From Elusimicrobiota bacterium (GTDB taxonomy: Bacteria; Elusimicrobiota; Elusimicrobia; UBA1565; UBA9628), in the NCBI GenBank assembly GCA_016207665.1, contig JACQPG010000106.1, positions 1-37,952 of the forward strand: a stretch of 37,952 nt of DNA, read 5' to 3'. This document shows, piece by piece, positions 1 to 6,692 of this stretch. Below the pieces are notes generated by a model that searched no databases, had not been told where the DNA came from, and saw nothing but the letters and a program-made list of their open reading frames with translations. Made by a program: the position numbers and the translations under genes. Position 1 is the stretch's first letter. Every line of letters starts with the position of its first letter.

Positions 1-150
1 GTGCAGGCGCCGGTCACGAGGAAAAAGGAAAAACCGACCGAGCTGCGCCCTTTCTTGCCCAGCACGAACAGCCCGAAGGAAAGTATTCCCGCGGCGCTCA
101 ATAGCTTGCCGATGGCCCAGGGGCTGGGCTCAAGCCAGATCAGGTCCAAG
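1..150 (-). CDS. N-terminal fragment of a membrane protein (runs off window)
   Basis: An open frame begins just after the aminotransferase stop codon and runs off the left edge. The best available start is TTG at 150, giving about 50 residues; no ATG or GTG and no clear ribosome binding site precede it, so the start is uncertain. The visible part begins LDLIWLEPSPWAIGKLL, has a hydrophobic stretch (AAGILSFGLFVLG), a basic turn (KKGRSS) and a second hydrophobic stretch (VGFSFFLVTGA), as expected for two antiparallel membrane helices. It lies on the same strand directly downstream of the aminotransferase, probably co-transcribed. I do not recognise the family; too little is visible. Confidence 0.35.
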
Positions 151-158
151 CCGCGTAC

Positions 159-1424
159 CTAGTCATACTCCGGCTGGAGCCGGGCCAGCTGCCGTTCCAG
201 GCGCTCCTGGAATAGGTCGTCCAAGACGTCGGCGCATACCGCGTAACGCACGAGCGGATCGCCGGCCGGGTCCAGACCGCCTTGGAAGTGGACGCCGACC
301 ATGCCGGTCTCGCTGCTCACCAGCCTGTTGAAGGCCTCATGCCGGGGAAGGCCTCGGGTGCGAGGATCGCTGGCCAGATCCACGCCGAGCACGCGCCTGG
401 GCACCTTCCAAAGGGTGAAAAAGCCCGCGTCGGTGCGGCAAGCCGGGCGCAAGCCGGCCGCCTCCAAGCGCGGGACGAGATACTCGAGCCTCCTTTCATA
501 AAGCCCGCGCAGCTCGGCCAACGCGTCCTGGGCGTTGCGGGGGTCCTCGAGGAACTTCCCATAGGCCGCCATCACCGAGGGCACGGGCCCGGAATCGGTA
601 TTGCCCTTGATGACCAGATAATCCTCGACGAAATCCCTCGAGCCGACCATGGCTCCCACCCTCGCGCCGGGATCGTTGAAGGACTTGCTGACCGAGTAAA
701 GCTCCATCCATTCGAGCCCCGGATAATTCTTGGCCACGGCGGCCAGGGGCACGTGCCGCGTGGGCTTGGCCAAGGCCGCATAGGCCGCGTCATTGACCAG
801 CCGGGCGCCGGTCTCCAGGCAGTACTCGATGAGGGCCTTCCACTCCTCCAGTGAAGCGCCCACGGCCGCCGGGTTCCCGGGCCGGATCACGAACACCAGA
901 TGCGGCGGCCCCTCCTCGCGCGCGGCCTCCTTGAGCCTGTCTATATTGAGCCTCATGTTCTCGGCGCTGAGCAGCGGCCAGACCAGGCGCCGGGCCCCCA
1001 GATAATCCGAGGTCCAGGTTCCGATCACATCATAAGCCGGGAGATTCGAAGCGAGGCGGAAAGTCCCGCGCTTACCCCGATGCAAGCCGCAGGCCAGGGG
1101 GATCATGGCCGTCGCGGTCTTGATTCCCGCGATGGGCAGCGCTTTCAGCTGAGGATGCTGGGAGCTCAATATTCCCCCATGAAGCTCGACCATGCGCTCG
1201 GCAAAGCCGTTGAGATTCCTGTCCTCGGCGTAGGTGTGATAATCGTAGCCCGGATCGCCCGCGAACTCGGCCTTGAGCCTGCGTATGGGTTCTATCGGTA
1301 TGCCATCGGGGTTTCCGAGGGACAGGTTCAGGGCCGGCTGTCCCGTCTTCTCGGTATAGTCGCGGACCAATGTGTAGATGAACTGGAAGAGATTGATCCC
1401 CGTAGGGGGAATTTGGCGGGGCAT
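159..1424 (-). CDS. Class I/II PLP-dependent aminotransferase (possibly LL-diaminopimelate aminotransferase)
   Basis: A fold-type I pyridoxal-phosphate aminotransferase of 421 residues. Visible features are an N-terminal SLGNPDG segment, a central RPGNPAA turn where the family has NPTNPTG, the NDAAYAAL cofactor-binding strand, and SVSKSFNDPGARVG containing the Schiff-base lysine (about K247). The following IKGNTDSGP stretch resembles the VKSNxDSG segment seen in DapL-type and alanine/aspartate aminotransferases. The frame stays open far upstream, but that part lies antisense to dapB; the ATG at 1424 (MPRQIPPTG) leaves a normal-length enzyme. The gene is divergent from dapB, so transfer of an amino group to tetrahydrodipicolinate (DapL route) is a reasonable guess. 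The SxSK motif differs from the classical DapL SFSKTAGFTG, so substrate is unproven. Confidence 0.85.
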   Translation of the reverse strand: MPRQIPPTGINLFQFIYTLVRDYTEKTGQPALNLSLGNPDGIPIEPIRRLKAEFAGDPGYDYHTYAEDRNLNGFAERMVELHGGILSSQHPQLKALPIAGIKTATAMIPLACGLHRGKRGTFRLASNLPAYDVIGTWTSDYLGARRLVWPLLSAENMRLNIDRLKEAAREEGPPHLVFVIRPGNPAAVGASLEEWKALIEYCLETGARLVNDAAYAALAKPTRHVPLAAVAKNYPGLEWMELYSVSKSFNDPGARVGAMVGSRDFVEDYLVIKGNTDSGPVPSVMAAYGKFLEDPRNAQDALAELRGLYERRLEYLVPRLEAAGLRPACRTDAGFFTLWKVPRRVLGVDLASDPRTRGLPRHEAFNRLVSSETGMVGVHFQGGLDPAGDPLVRYAVCADVLDDLFQERLERQLARLQPEYD

Positions 1425-1443
1425 GTCGAAAAAAGCATACAAT
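1413..1443 (+). promoter_or_regulatory. Putative sigma-70 promoter of the dapB run
   Basis: TTGGCG at 1413-1418 and TACAAT at 1438-1443 are separated by 19 bases. The -10 box matches the consensus at five of six positions; the spacing is longer than ideal. Transcription would begin near 1450, about three bases before the dapB ATG at 1453. The elements overlap the first codons of the divergent aminotransferase, so the two genes share a very small control region. Confidence 0.4.
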
Positions 1444-1452
1444 AGTGGCGTC

Positions 1453-2178
1453 ATGCCGGCAAAGCCTATGCGTTTGATCGTCTGCGGGGCGGCCGGCCGC
1501 ATGGGTTCCCAGGTGGCGAGTCTGGCGGCCGGCGACCGCCGGTTCAAGCTCACGGCCTGCGTTTTCCACGACGCCACGGGCGATAGCCTCGGAACCGAGG
1601 CGATCCGGCCTTCGGCCCTGGCCGGACGGCTTTCCCACGCCGATGGGGCCGTGGACTTCTCCACCCCGGCCGCCTCGCTGAAATTCGCGGCAGCCGCGGC
1701 CGCGGCTGCCAAGCCTTTGGTGATCGGCACCACCGGCTTCTCCGCGCGGGAGCTGGGGCGCATCAAGGAGTTCTCCAAGAAGGCCCCGATCTTCTGGGCC
1801 CCCAATTTCAGCCCGGCTATCCAGGTGCTCTTGGCTCTGGCCAGCCGGGCCGCCAAGGCCCTGCCCGGTTTCGACGCCTCCGTCTGGGAAGTGCACCATC
1901 GCGCCAAAAAGGACTCTCCTTCGGGCACGGCGCTCAAGCTCGTCGAGGCGGTGCGCGGCTCCGGCAAGGCTCGGAACGTACCGGCTGTTTCGCAAAGGTT
2001 GGGCGACGTGGTGGGCGAGCACACCCTCACATTGGCCGGCCCTTTCGAGAGGATAGAACTCACCCATCGCGCCCATTCGCGCGCGGTCTTCGCTCTGGGA
2101 GCCTTGGAAAGCGCTCTGTGGCTGCGGGAAAAGCAACCGGGATTCTACGGCATGGCGGACAGGATGGGGCTTCCATGA
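1453..2178 (+). CDS. dapB: 4-hydroxy-tetrahydrodipicolinate reductase
   Basis: DapB reduces hydroxy-tetrahydrodipicolinate with NAD(P)H in the lysine and diaminopimelate pathway, feeding peptidoglycan and protein synthesis in the cytoplasm. The 241-residue product starts with the Rossmann loop GAAGRMG, carries VIGTTGFS at the cofactor/substrate junction and the family signature EVHHRAKKDSPSGTA, in which H148-H149 and K152 are catalytic/substrate-binding. It is slightly shorter than many homologues. Two starts are possible: ATG 1453 and ATG 1468 (MRLIVCG); neither has a clear Shine-Dalgarno, in keeping with a very short leader. Its stop overlaps the next start as ATGA. Confidence 0.96.
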   Translation: MPAKPMRLIVCGAAGRMGSQVASLAAGDRRFKLTACVFHDATGDSLGTEAIRPSALAGRLSHADGAVDFSTPAASLKFAAAAAAAAKPLVIGTTGFSARELGRIKEFSKKAPIFWAPNFSPAIQVLLALASRAAKALPGFDASVWEVHHRAKKDSPSGTALKLVEAVRGSGKARNVPAVSQRLGDVVGEHTLTLAGPFERIELTHRAHSRAVFALGALESALWLREKQPGFYGMADRMGLP

Positions 2179-2576
2179 GCCCAGCCTGGAAAAGCCTCAA
2201 GAAGGGCGCCCGGACGATCGAGGAATTTCTCGAGAGATGGGACCCCGAACCTGACCCGAAGGAGCCGGTCTACGATCCGGTGCATTTCGGCGCCGCGTTA
2301 CTGCTCTTCCTGGTGGGCGTCGGAGCCCTCTACTGGCTATTATGGACCCTGTTGGTCTACGAGGGCGGCATATTCCTTAAGGCTCAGGCCGCCTGCGACG
2401 TGCTGTTCACCTCTAAGACTCTCGCCGATTACGGCTACGAGGCGGCCCCCTACGCCATGGGCGCCTTCGAAGGCTGGCTGGCTAATGTGATCGCGTTGGC
2501 CCTTTCGGCGCTGGCTCTGGCCGGGCTTCACAGGATCTATTGGGATGCGGCGCGGCGCCATCGGCAGGAGAAATAA
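2175..2576 (+). CDS. Small two-helix membrane protein, unknown function
   Basis: A 133-residue protein starting at the ATG that overlaps the dapB stop (ATGA), so it is probably translationally coupled. The N-terminus is charged and acidic (EEFLERWDPEPDPKEP), followed by one long hydrophobic segment at about residues 39-66, a loop with the only cysteine, a second hydrophobic segment at about 98-118, and a basic tail (RRHRQEK). The basic tail suggests a cytoplasmic C-terminus. No enzyme motif is seen. Its position between dapB and folK reflects operon packing and does not by itself indicate a role. I do not recognise the family. Confidence 0.7.
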   Translation: MSPAWKSLKKGARTIEEFLERWDPEPDPKEPVYDPVHFGAALLLFLVGVGALYWLLWTLLVYEGGIFLKAQAACDVLFTSKTLADYGYEAAPYAMGAFEGWLANVIALALSALALAGLHRIYWDAARRHRQEK

Positions 2577-3060
2577 ACCCGTCGTCTGCCGCCTATTGCT
2601 CGGCGGCAACGAAGGCGATCGTCTCCGGAATTTGGATCAGGCGGTCCGCTCCCTCCTGATCCTCCCCGGCACCCGAGTCCTGGCCCGCTCACGAGTGTAT
2701 GAAACGGCTCCGATAGGACCCGCCGACCGCCCTTTCCTCAATCAGGCCCTGGAGATCGAGACATCTCTCTCGCCCATGGGATTGCTGGTGGAATGCAAGA
2801 GAATCGAGGCCGAGGCCGGCCGCAGGCCCGGATTACGCTGGGGAAACCGGCCCTTGGACATCGATATACTGTCTTATGGCCGGCTGCGCCTTCGCACTCC
2901 GTGGCTGACCATCCCTCATCCTAGGATCGCCCAACGCGCCTTTGTCCTGGCCCCCCTCCGCGAGCTGGCCCCGCGCTGGGCGCCGGATGGGCGCCGCTCC
3001 GTGGCGGCTCTGTTGCGTCGATTGAACCGGGCTCCTGGAACTGTTAAAATCTTCAAATAG
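2545..3060 (+). CDS. folK: 2-amino-4-hydroxy-6-hydroxymethyldihydropteridine pyrophosphokinase (HPPK)
   Basis: FolK transfers pyrophosphate from ATP to hydroxymethyl-dihydropterin in folate synthesis. The 171-residue product shows the family landmarks in order: LLLGGNEGDRLRNL near the N-terminus, SRVYETAPIGPADRPFLNQA in the pterin-binding region, RWGNRPLDIDIL carrying the metal-binding DxD aspartates, and IPHPRIAQRAFVLAPL near the end. The ATG at 2545 has an AGGA nine bases upstream and overlaps the preceding gene by 32 bases; the overlap is long but this is the only well-supported start. No folB/folP partner is next to it; the next gene is panB, and folK-panBC neighbourhoods are known in other bacteria. 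Confidence 0.93.
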   Translation: MRRGAIGRRNKPVVCRLLLGGNEGDRLRNLDQAVRSLLILPGTRVLARSRVYETAPIGPADRPFLNQALEIETSLSPMGLLVECKRIEAEAGRRPGLRWGNRPLDIDILSYGRLRLRTPWLTIPHPRIAQRAFVLAPLRELAPRWAPDGRRSVAALLRRLNRAPGTVKIFK

Positions 3061-3077
3061 CCCTCAATCCAGCGTTC

Positions 3078-3902
3078 ATGGCCGATAAAAGCCCCATCAC
3101 CACAACCAAGCTCCTGGAAATGAAGCAAAAGGGCGTCAAGATCACGGCCTTGACCGCCTATGACGCGCCATCGGCGCGCCTGCTCAACGAAGCCGGAGTG
3201 GACGTGATCTTGGTCGGCGACTCGGTCGGCATGGTCAAGCTCGGCTATGAGAACACGCTTCCCGTCACGCTCGAGGAGATGCTTCATCATGTCAAGGCGG
3301 TCAAGAAGGGCAACAGCCGCTCGCTGCTGGTCGCCGACATGCCCTATCTCAGCTATGAGATAGATCTCAAGGACACCCTCAAGGCGGCGGGACGGTTGAT
3401 CAAGGAGGGCGGAGCCCACGCGGTCAAGCTCGAGGGCGGCATGGAGGTCGCTCCGATGGTCAAGGAGCTGCTCAAGATCAATATCCCGGTGATGGGGCAT
3501 CTCGGCCTCACCCCCCAAGCGGTCCATCGCCTTGGAGGCTACAAGGTGCAGGGCCGCAAGCCCCAGGAAGCCGAGCGCATATTGACCGAGGCCCGAGTGC
3601 TGGAAGGCTCGGGGATATTCTCGCTGGTGCTCGAGTGCGTGCCTCCGGAGCTCGCGCGCGAGGTGACGCGCAAGCTGTCCATCCCGACCATCGGCATAGG
3701 AGCGGGCGCCCATTGCGACGGACAAATACTCGTGCTCGACGACATGCTCGGCCTGGGCGATTCGCCCCCCCTCAAATTCGTCAAACGTTACGCGGAGCTG
3801 CGGCCCGCCATGCTCAAGGCGGTTTCGAGCTATTGCCGGGAAGTGCGTGACGGCGCCTTCCCCGCGGCCGAGCACGCCTTCGTCTCCCTCAAGGCCGAGT
3901 GA
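3078..3902 (+). CDS. panB: 3-methyl-2-oxobutanoate hydroxymethyltransferase
   Basis: PanB makes ketopantoate from 2-oxoisovalerate and methylenetetrahydrofolate, the first committed step to pantothenate and CoA. The 274-residue product is a typical (beta/alpha)8 enzyme: ITALTAYDAPSARLL near the N-terminus, VGDSVGMVKLGYENTLPV containing the metal-binding aspartate, VADMPYLSYE, AVKLEGG, PVMGHLGLTPQ and IGIGAGAHCDGQILV. Length matches the family. It lies 17 bases after folK, and the folate co-substrate links the two pathways. Its TGA overlaps the GTG start of the next gene by four bases. Confidence 0.97.
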   Translation: MADKSPITTTKLLEMKQKGVKITALTAYDAPSARLLNEAGVDVILVGDSVGMVKLGYENTLPVTLEEMLHHVKAVKKGNSRSLLVADMPYLSYEIDLKDTLKAAGRLIKEGGAHAVKLEGGMEVAPMVKELLKINIPVMGHLGLTPQAVHRLGGYKVQGRKPQEAERILTEARVLEGSGIFSLVLECVPPELAREVTRKLSIPTIGIGAGAHCDGQILVLDDMLGLGDSPPLKFVKRYAELRPAMLKAVSSYCREVRDGAFPAAEHAFVSLKAE

Positions 3903-4774
3903 GCATTTGGTTCCTCCTCACCTTATTCCTGGCCTCGACCCTGATCGCGCTTTGCTATTGGGGCGCCGGCATCGTGCTCTATCCTCCCAAGATGAGCCAG
4001 CTCGAGATCTTCCCGGAGCAGTTCGGGCTTCGCTACGAGAAGGTGTCCTTCAAGACCTCCGACGGCGTGACCCTGAGAGGCTGGTTCATACGAGGGGAGA
4101 ACAGCCAGGGACGCACCCTGCTGATGTGCCACGGCTGGGGCGACAATAAAGGCGAGCTGTTGGGGCTGACCCATTTCCTGGCGGCGGACTTCGACCTTTT
4201 CTATTTCGACAATCGCTCGCATGGCGAGAGCGAAGGCCATTTCTGCACCCTGGGCTTCCACGAGCTCAAGGACTTCGATGCGGCGATGGATTTCCTCCGC
4301 GCTCGCAAACCCGAGTGCCTCGCCCGGCTCGGAGTCTTCGGCCTCTCCATGGGCGCCGCGATCGCGTGCGTAGCCGTGCCCCAGCACCCGGAGATCAAGG
4401 CCGCGGTGCTCGAGAGCCCTTTCACCGATTATCGCCAGGTGGTCAGGCAATACACCTGGAACCATTTCAAGCTGCCCCATTTCCCCTTCGTTTGGCTCAC
4501 TCTCTGGATGCTCCGGCTGAGGGTGGGCGATCCCAACGTGGACGACTATCGGCCGATCCAGCATGTCGCTCAGATAGCGCCGCGGCCCATACTGGTGATC
4601 GGCGGCTCGGCCGATGATCTGATGCGCGAGGCCGATGTCCGAGCCCTTTACGCCGCGGCCTCCCAGCCCAAGCAGCTGTGGATTGTCCCTGACGCCGGCC
4701 ACGCCGAATGCCACGAGATCGCGGGGCTCGAATACGAGACGCGCGTGGCCAATTTCCTCAACAAGCATCTGTGA
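3899..4774 (+). CDS. Membrane-anchored alpha/beta hydrolase
   Basis: A 291-residue alpha/beta-hydrolase-fold protein with one N-terminal hydrophobic helix (about residues 3-27), so it is probably tethered to the membrane. The nucleophile elbow is GLSMGA with S150; D239 or D240 (GGSADDLM) and H268 (DAGHAE) complete a plausible triad, and CHGWGDNKGE forms the oxyanion-hole strand. It resembles the BEM46/YqkD-like group that often annotates as a peptidase or esterase; the substrate cannot be told. It starts at GTG 3899, overlapping the panB stop as GTGA, and lies between panB and panC, where no pantothenate enzyme of this fold is needed. Confidence 0.85.
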   Translation: MSIWFLLTLFLASTLIALCYWGAGIVLYPPKMSQLEIFPEQFGLRYEKVSFKTSDGVTLRGWFIRGENSQGRTLLMCHGWGDNKGELLGLTHFLAADFDLFYFDNRSHGESEGHFCTLGFHELKDFDAAMDFLRARKPECLARLGVFGLSMGAAIACVAVPQHPEIKAAVLESPFTDYRQVVRQYTWNHFKLPHFPFVWLTLWMLRLRVGDPNVDDYRPIQHVAQIAPRPILVIGGSADDLMREADVRALYAAASQPKQLWIVPDAGHAECHEIAGLEYETRVANFLNKHL

Positions 4775-4779
4775 GCCCC

Positions 4780-5625
4780 ATGATCCTGGCGCGCTCGCCG
4801 TCAATGATGCGGAACCTGGCCCGGCGCTGGCGCTCAAAGAATCTGACGATAGGACTCGTGCCGACCATGGGAGCGCTCCATGCGGGCCATGCCTCGCTCA
4901 TCCGGAGGGCGCGCCGCGAATGCGATCGGGTCGCGGTCTCCATATTCGTCAATCCCGCCCAGTTCGGTCCCAACGAGGATTTCGCCCGCTATCCGCGCTC
5001 TTTACCCCAAGATCGCCGCCTGTGCGCCTCCTGCGGAGCCGACGCCGTCTATCATCCCGGGACCCAGGATGTCTATCCTGCAGGCTATCGCACCTTTGTC
5101 GAGGTGGAAGGACTCTCCTCGCTGCTGTGCGGCCGCTTCCGCCCGGGGCACTTCCGCGGAGTCGCCACGGTGGTGCTCAAGCTTTTCCAGACGGTCGTCC
5201 CGCATCGAGCCTATTTCGGCGAGAAGGATTTCCAGCAGCTCGCCATCATCAAGCGCATGAGCTCGGACTTACATCTGCCCGTCAAGATCGTCGGCTGCCC
5301 CACGATCAGGGAAAAGGACGGACTGGCGCTTTCCAGCCGCAACGCCTATCTCAGCCCCGAGGAACGCGCCCAGGCCAGGCGGCTCTACGCGGGATTGTCG
5401 CGCGGCGTCGAGCGGGCCGCCGCGGCGGGCGCCAAGCCGGAGTCCGTCACTCAAGCGGTCCGCTCGGAGATACTCGCTATCCCCGGAGTCTCGATCGATT
5501 ACGTCAGCCTGGTCGACGAGAATACCCTAGAGGACGCGCCTCGCCTCTCCGGCCGGCTTCGCCTTCTGGCCGCCATACGGCTGGGCAAGACCCGGCTCAT
5601 CGATAATGTCCCGGTAATATGTTAG
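4780..5625 (+). CDS. panC: Pantoate--beta-alanine ligase (pantothenate synthetase)
   Basis: PanC joins pantoate and beta-alanine using ATP, giving pantothenate. The 281-residue product has the class-I-synthetase-like nucleotide motifs: LVPTMGALHAGHASLI (HxGH-type), FVNPAQFGPNEDFARYPR, FGEKDFQQL and the KMSKS-like LSSRNAYLS. Length is normal. The ATG at 4780 is chosen; an in-frame GTG at 4771 would add three residues and overlap the hydrolase stop as GTGA, exactly as the previous gene pair does, so it is a real alternative. The panD gene for beta-alanine is not in the window. Isoleucine codons are 9 ATC, 5 ATA and no ATT, which is unusual for GC-rich DNA. Confidence 0.96.
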   Translation: MILARSPSMMRNLARRWRSKNLTIGLVPTMGALHAGHASLIRRARRECDRVAVSIFVNPAQFGPNEDFARYPRSLPQDRRLCASCGADAVYHPGTQDVYPAGYRTFVEVEGLSSLLCGRFRPGHFRGVATVVLKLFQTVVPHRAYFGEKDFQQLAIIKRMSSDLHLPVKIVGCPTIREKDGLALSSRNAYLSPEERAQARRLYAGLSRGVERAAAAGAKPESVTQAVRSEILAIPGVSIDYVSLVDENTLEDAPRLSGRLRLLAAIRLGKTRLIDNVPVIC

Positions 5626-5636
5626 GATAGCCGCCG

Positions 5637-6188
5637 ATGGGAAAGCGCCGTAATTTCTGGATCGACGCGCCTCTCCAGCTCCAGATGCTCGGTTACGTGC
5701 TGGTGATGCTTTTGGCCAGCCTGCTCTTGGTCACTTTCACGATGCTGCGCGGTCTGGACCAGGCCGCGACGGATTCGAAGCAGCTTTTCCATTCCCTCGA
5801 CTGGGTGCGCAGCGCCCTGCGGGGGCCGTTGCTGCTCTCCAGCGCCATCTCCATACTCGCGGGCGGGCTCGTCACGCTGATCTGGTCCCATCGCTTCGCG
5901 GGGCCGTTGCGCGTGCTCTCCGCCGCCATCGGCCGCCTCTCGCACGGCAATCTTTCGGTCCCCGTCAGGGTGCGCGCCACGGATCTGCATCAAGACCTCA
6001 TCCATGAGTTCGCGATGATGCAAGACAGCCTCCGGCAACGCGTGATCCATGACCGCCAGCTGGCCGATGAGATACGGCAAAAGGTCGAGAGCCTGGGCGC
6101 CTCGATCGCCAAGAGCGACCCCTTGCACCGGGAGCTCGAGGCCCTCGCCACCCGGCTCAAAGAGCTGGGCGCCGATTACAAGCTCTAA
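5637..6188 (+). CDS. Two-helix membrane protein with HAMP-like domain
   Basis: A 183-residue protein with membrane segments at about residues 15-38 and 60-82, followed by a HAMP-like linker (RFAGPLRVLSAAIGRLSHGN, then LSVPVRVRATDLHQDL) and a C-terminal heptad-like helix. There is no kinase, cyclase or methyl-accepting output domain, and only about 20 residues lie between the helices, too short for a sensor domain. Such stand-alone HAMP proteins occur next to chemotaxis or stress-sensing genes, but no partner is seen here. The start ATG has AGGA about eight bases upstream, 11 bases after panC, so it is the last member of the plus-strand run. Confidence 0.75.
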   Translation: MGKRRNFWIDAPLQLQMLGYVLVMLLASLLLVTFTMLRGLDQAATDSKQLFHSLDWVRSALRGPLLLSSAISILAGGLVTLIWSHRFAGPLRVLSAAIGRLSHGNLSVPVRVRATDLHQDLIHEFAMMQDSLRQRVIHDRQLADEIRQKVESLGASIAKSDPLHRELEALATRLKELGADYKL

Positions 6189-6197
6189 CCTCTATCT

Positions 6198-6216
6198 CGA
6201 CAGCGAACTGCTGTCG
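6198..6216 (+). terminator. Possible terminator hairpin after the dapB-panC run
   Basis: CGACAGC at 6198-6204 and GCTGTCG at 6210-6216 form a perfect seven-base stem with a five-base loop, ten bases after the last stop codon of the run. The following bases are pyrimidine-rich (TCTCCCTT) but do not form a proper T tract, so termination strength is uncertain. Confidence 0.35.
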
Positions 6217-6244
6217 TCTCCCTTCGCATATCCGGAAACTCCAT

Positions 6245-6278
6245 CTAGGATCGGTATGCCTGGATATACCGATCCCAG
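6245..6278. promoter_or_regulatory. Inverted repeat upstream of the XRE-type regulator
   Basis: GGATCGGTAT (6248-6257) and ATACCGATCC (6266-6275) are perfect inverted 10-base arms around an eight-base spacer; allowing one mismatch the arms extend to 13 bases (6245-6257 and 6266-6278). There is no T tract. It lies about 60 bases upstream of the XRE-type gene in a 150-base intergenic region, which fits an autoregulatory operator better than a terminator. Confidence 0.45.
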
Positions 6279-6338
6279 ACGGAATTCTAGCTCATGTATT
6301 GGAGGGGAACCTTTTAACCGCTCGATCGTAAGACCATC

Positions 6339-6692
6339 ATGGGCAAGATGAAACGGACCTCGCTCCTGCACCGGCGGGCCCTCAATCAAGCGGTCATATA
6401 CGCACGATACATGCCGGCCACTCTAATGCTCTTGCCAAGCGATTATATCTGCGCGCTACGCTCAGCCTTGCGCATGAGCCAGGCGCAACTAGCTCGACGC
6501 TGCCGCATTCCCAGATCACACATAAGCCGAATCGAGGCCGGCATGATGGATCCTCGAATGAGCACGCTCCGGCGCATCTTCCACGCGCTCTTCTGCGGCT
6601 TACTAGTGATGCCCATACCGCGGCGGCATCTCGGGGAAGCGCTGGCCGAACGGAGGTTGGAAGGTCGCCCGGAGAGGAAGCTTTGGGACTAA
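6339..6692 (+). CDS. XRE-family helix-turn-helix regulator
   Basis: A 117-residue protein with a Cro/C1-type HTH at about residues 38-92. The core MSQAQLARRCRIP followed by RSHISRIEAG (46-68) is a clear scanning-plus-recognition helix pair, and STLRRIFHALFCGLLVMP resembles the end of small XRE antitoxin-like proteins. The N-terminal 35 residues are basic and unlike the family, so translation might begin later (ATG 6348 or 6411). The gene stands alone, with an inverted repeat upstream, and its TAA overlaps the stop of the convergent kinase gene. No toxin-like partner is visible. The low-complexity upstream DNA is less GC-rich than its surroundings, hinting at acquired DNA. Confidence 0.75.
   Translation: MGKMKRTSLLHRRALNQAVIYARYMPATLMLLPSDYICALRSALRMSQAQLARRCRIPRSHISRIEAGMMDPRMSTLRRIFHALFCGLLVMPIPRRHLGEALAERRLEGRPERKLWD

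Noticed and set aside
1425-2063. 5' extension of the aminotransferase frame to 2063
   Set aside because: It runs antisense through dapB, whose motifs are certain, and would add over 200 low-complexity residues with no family match.
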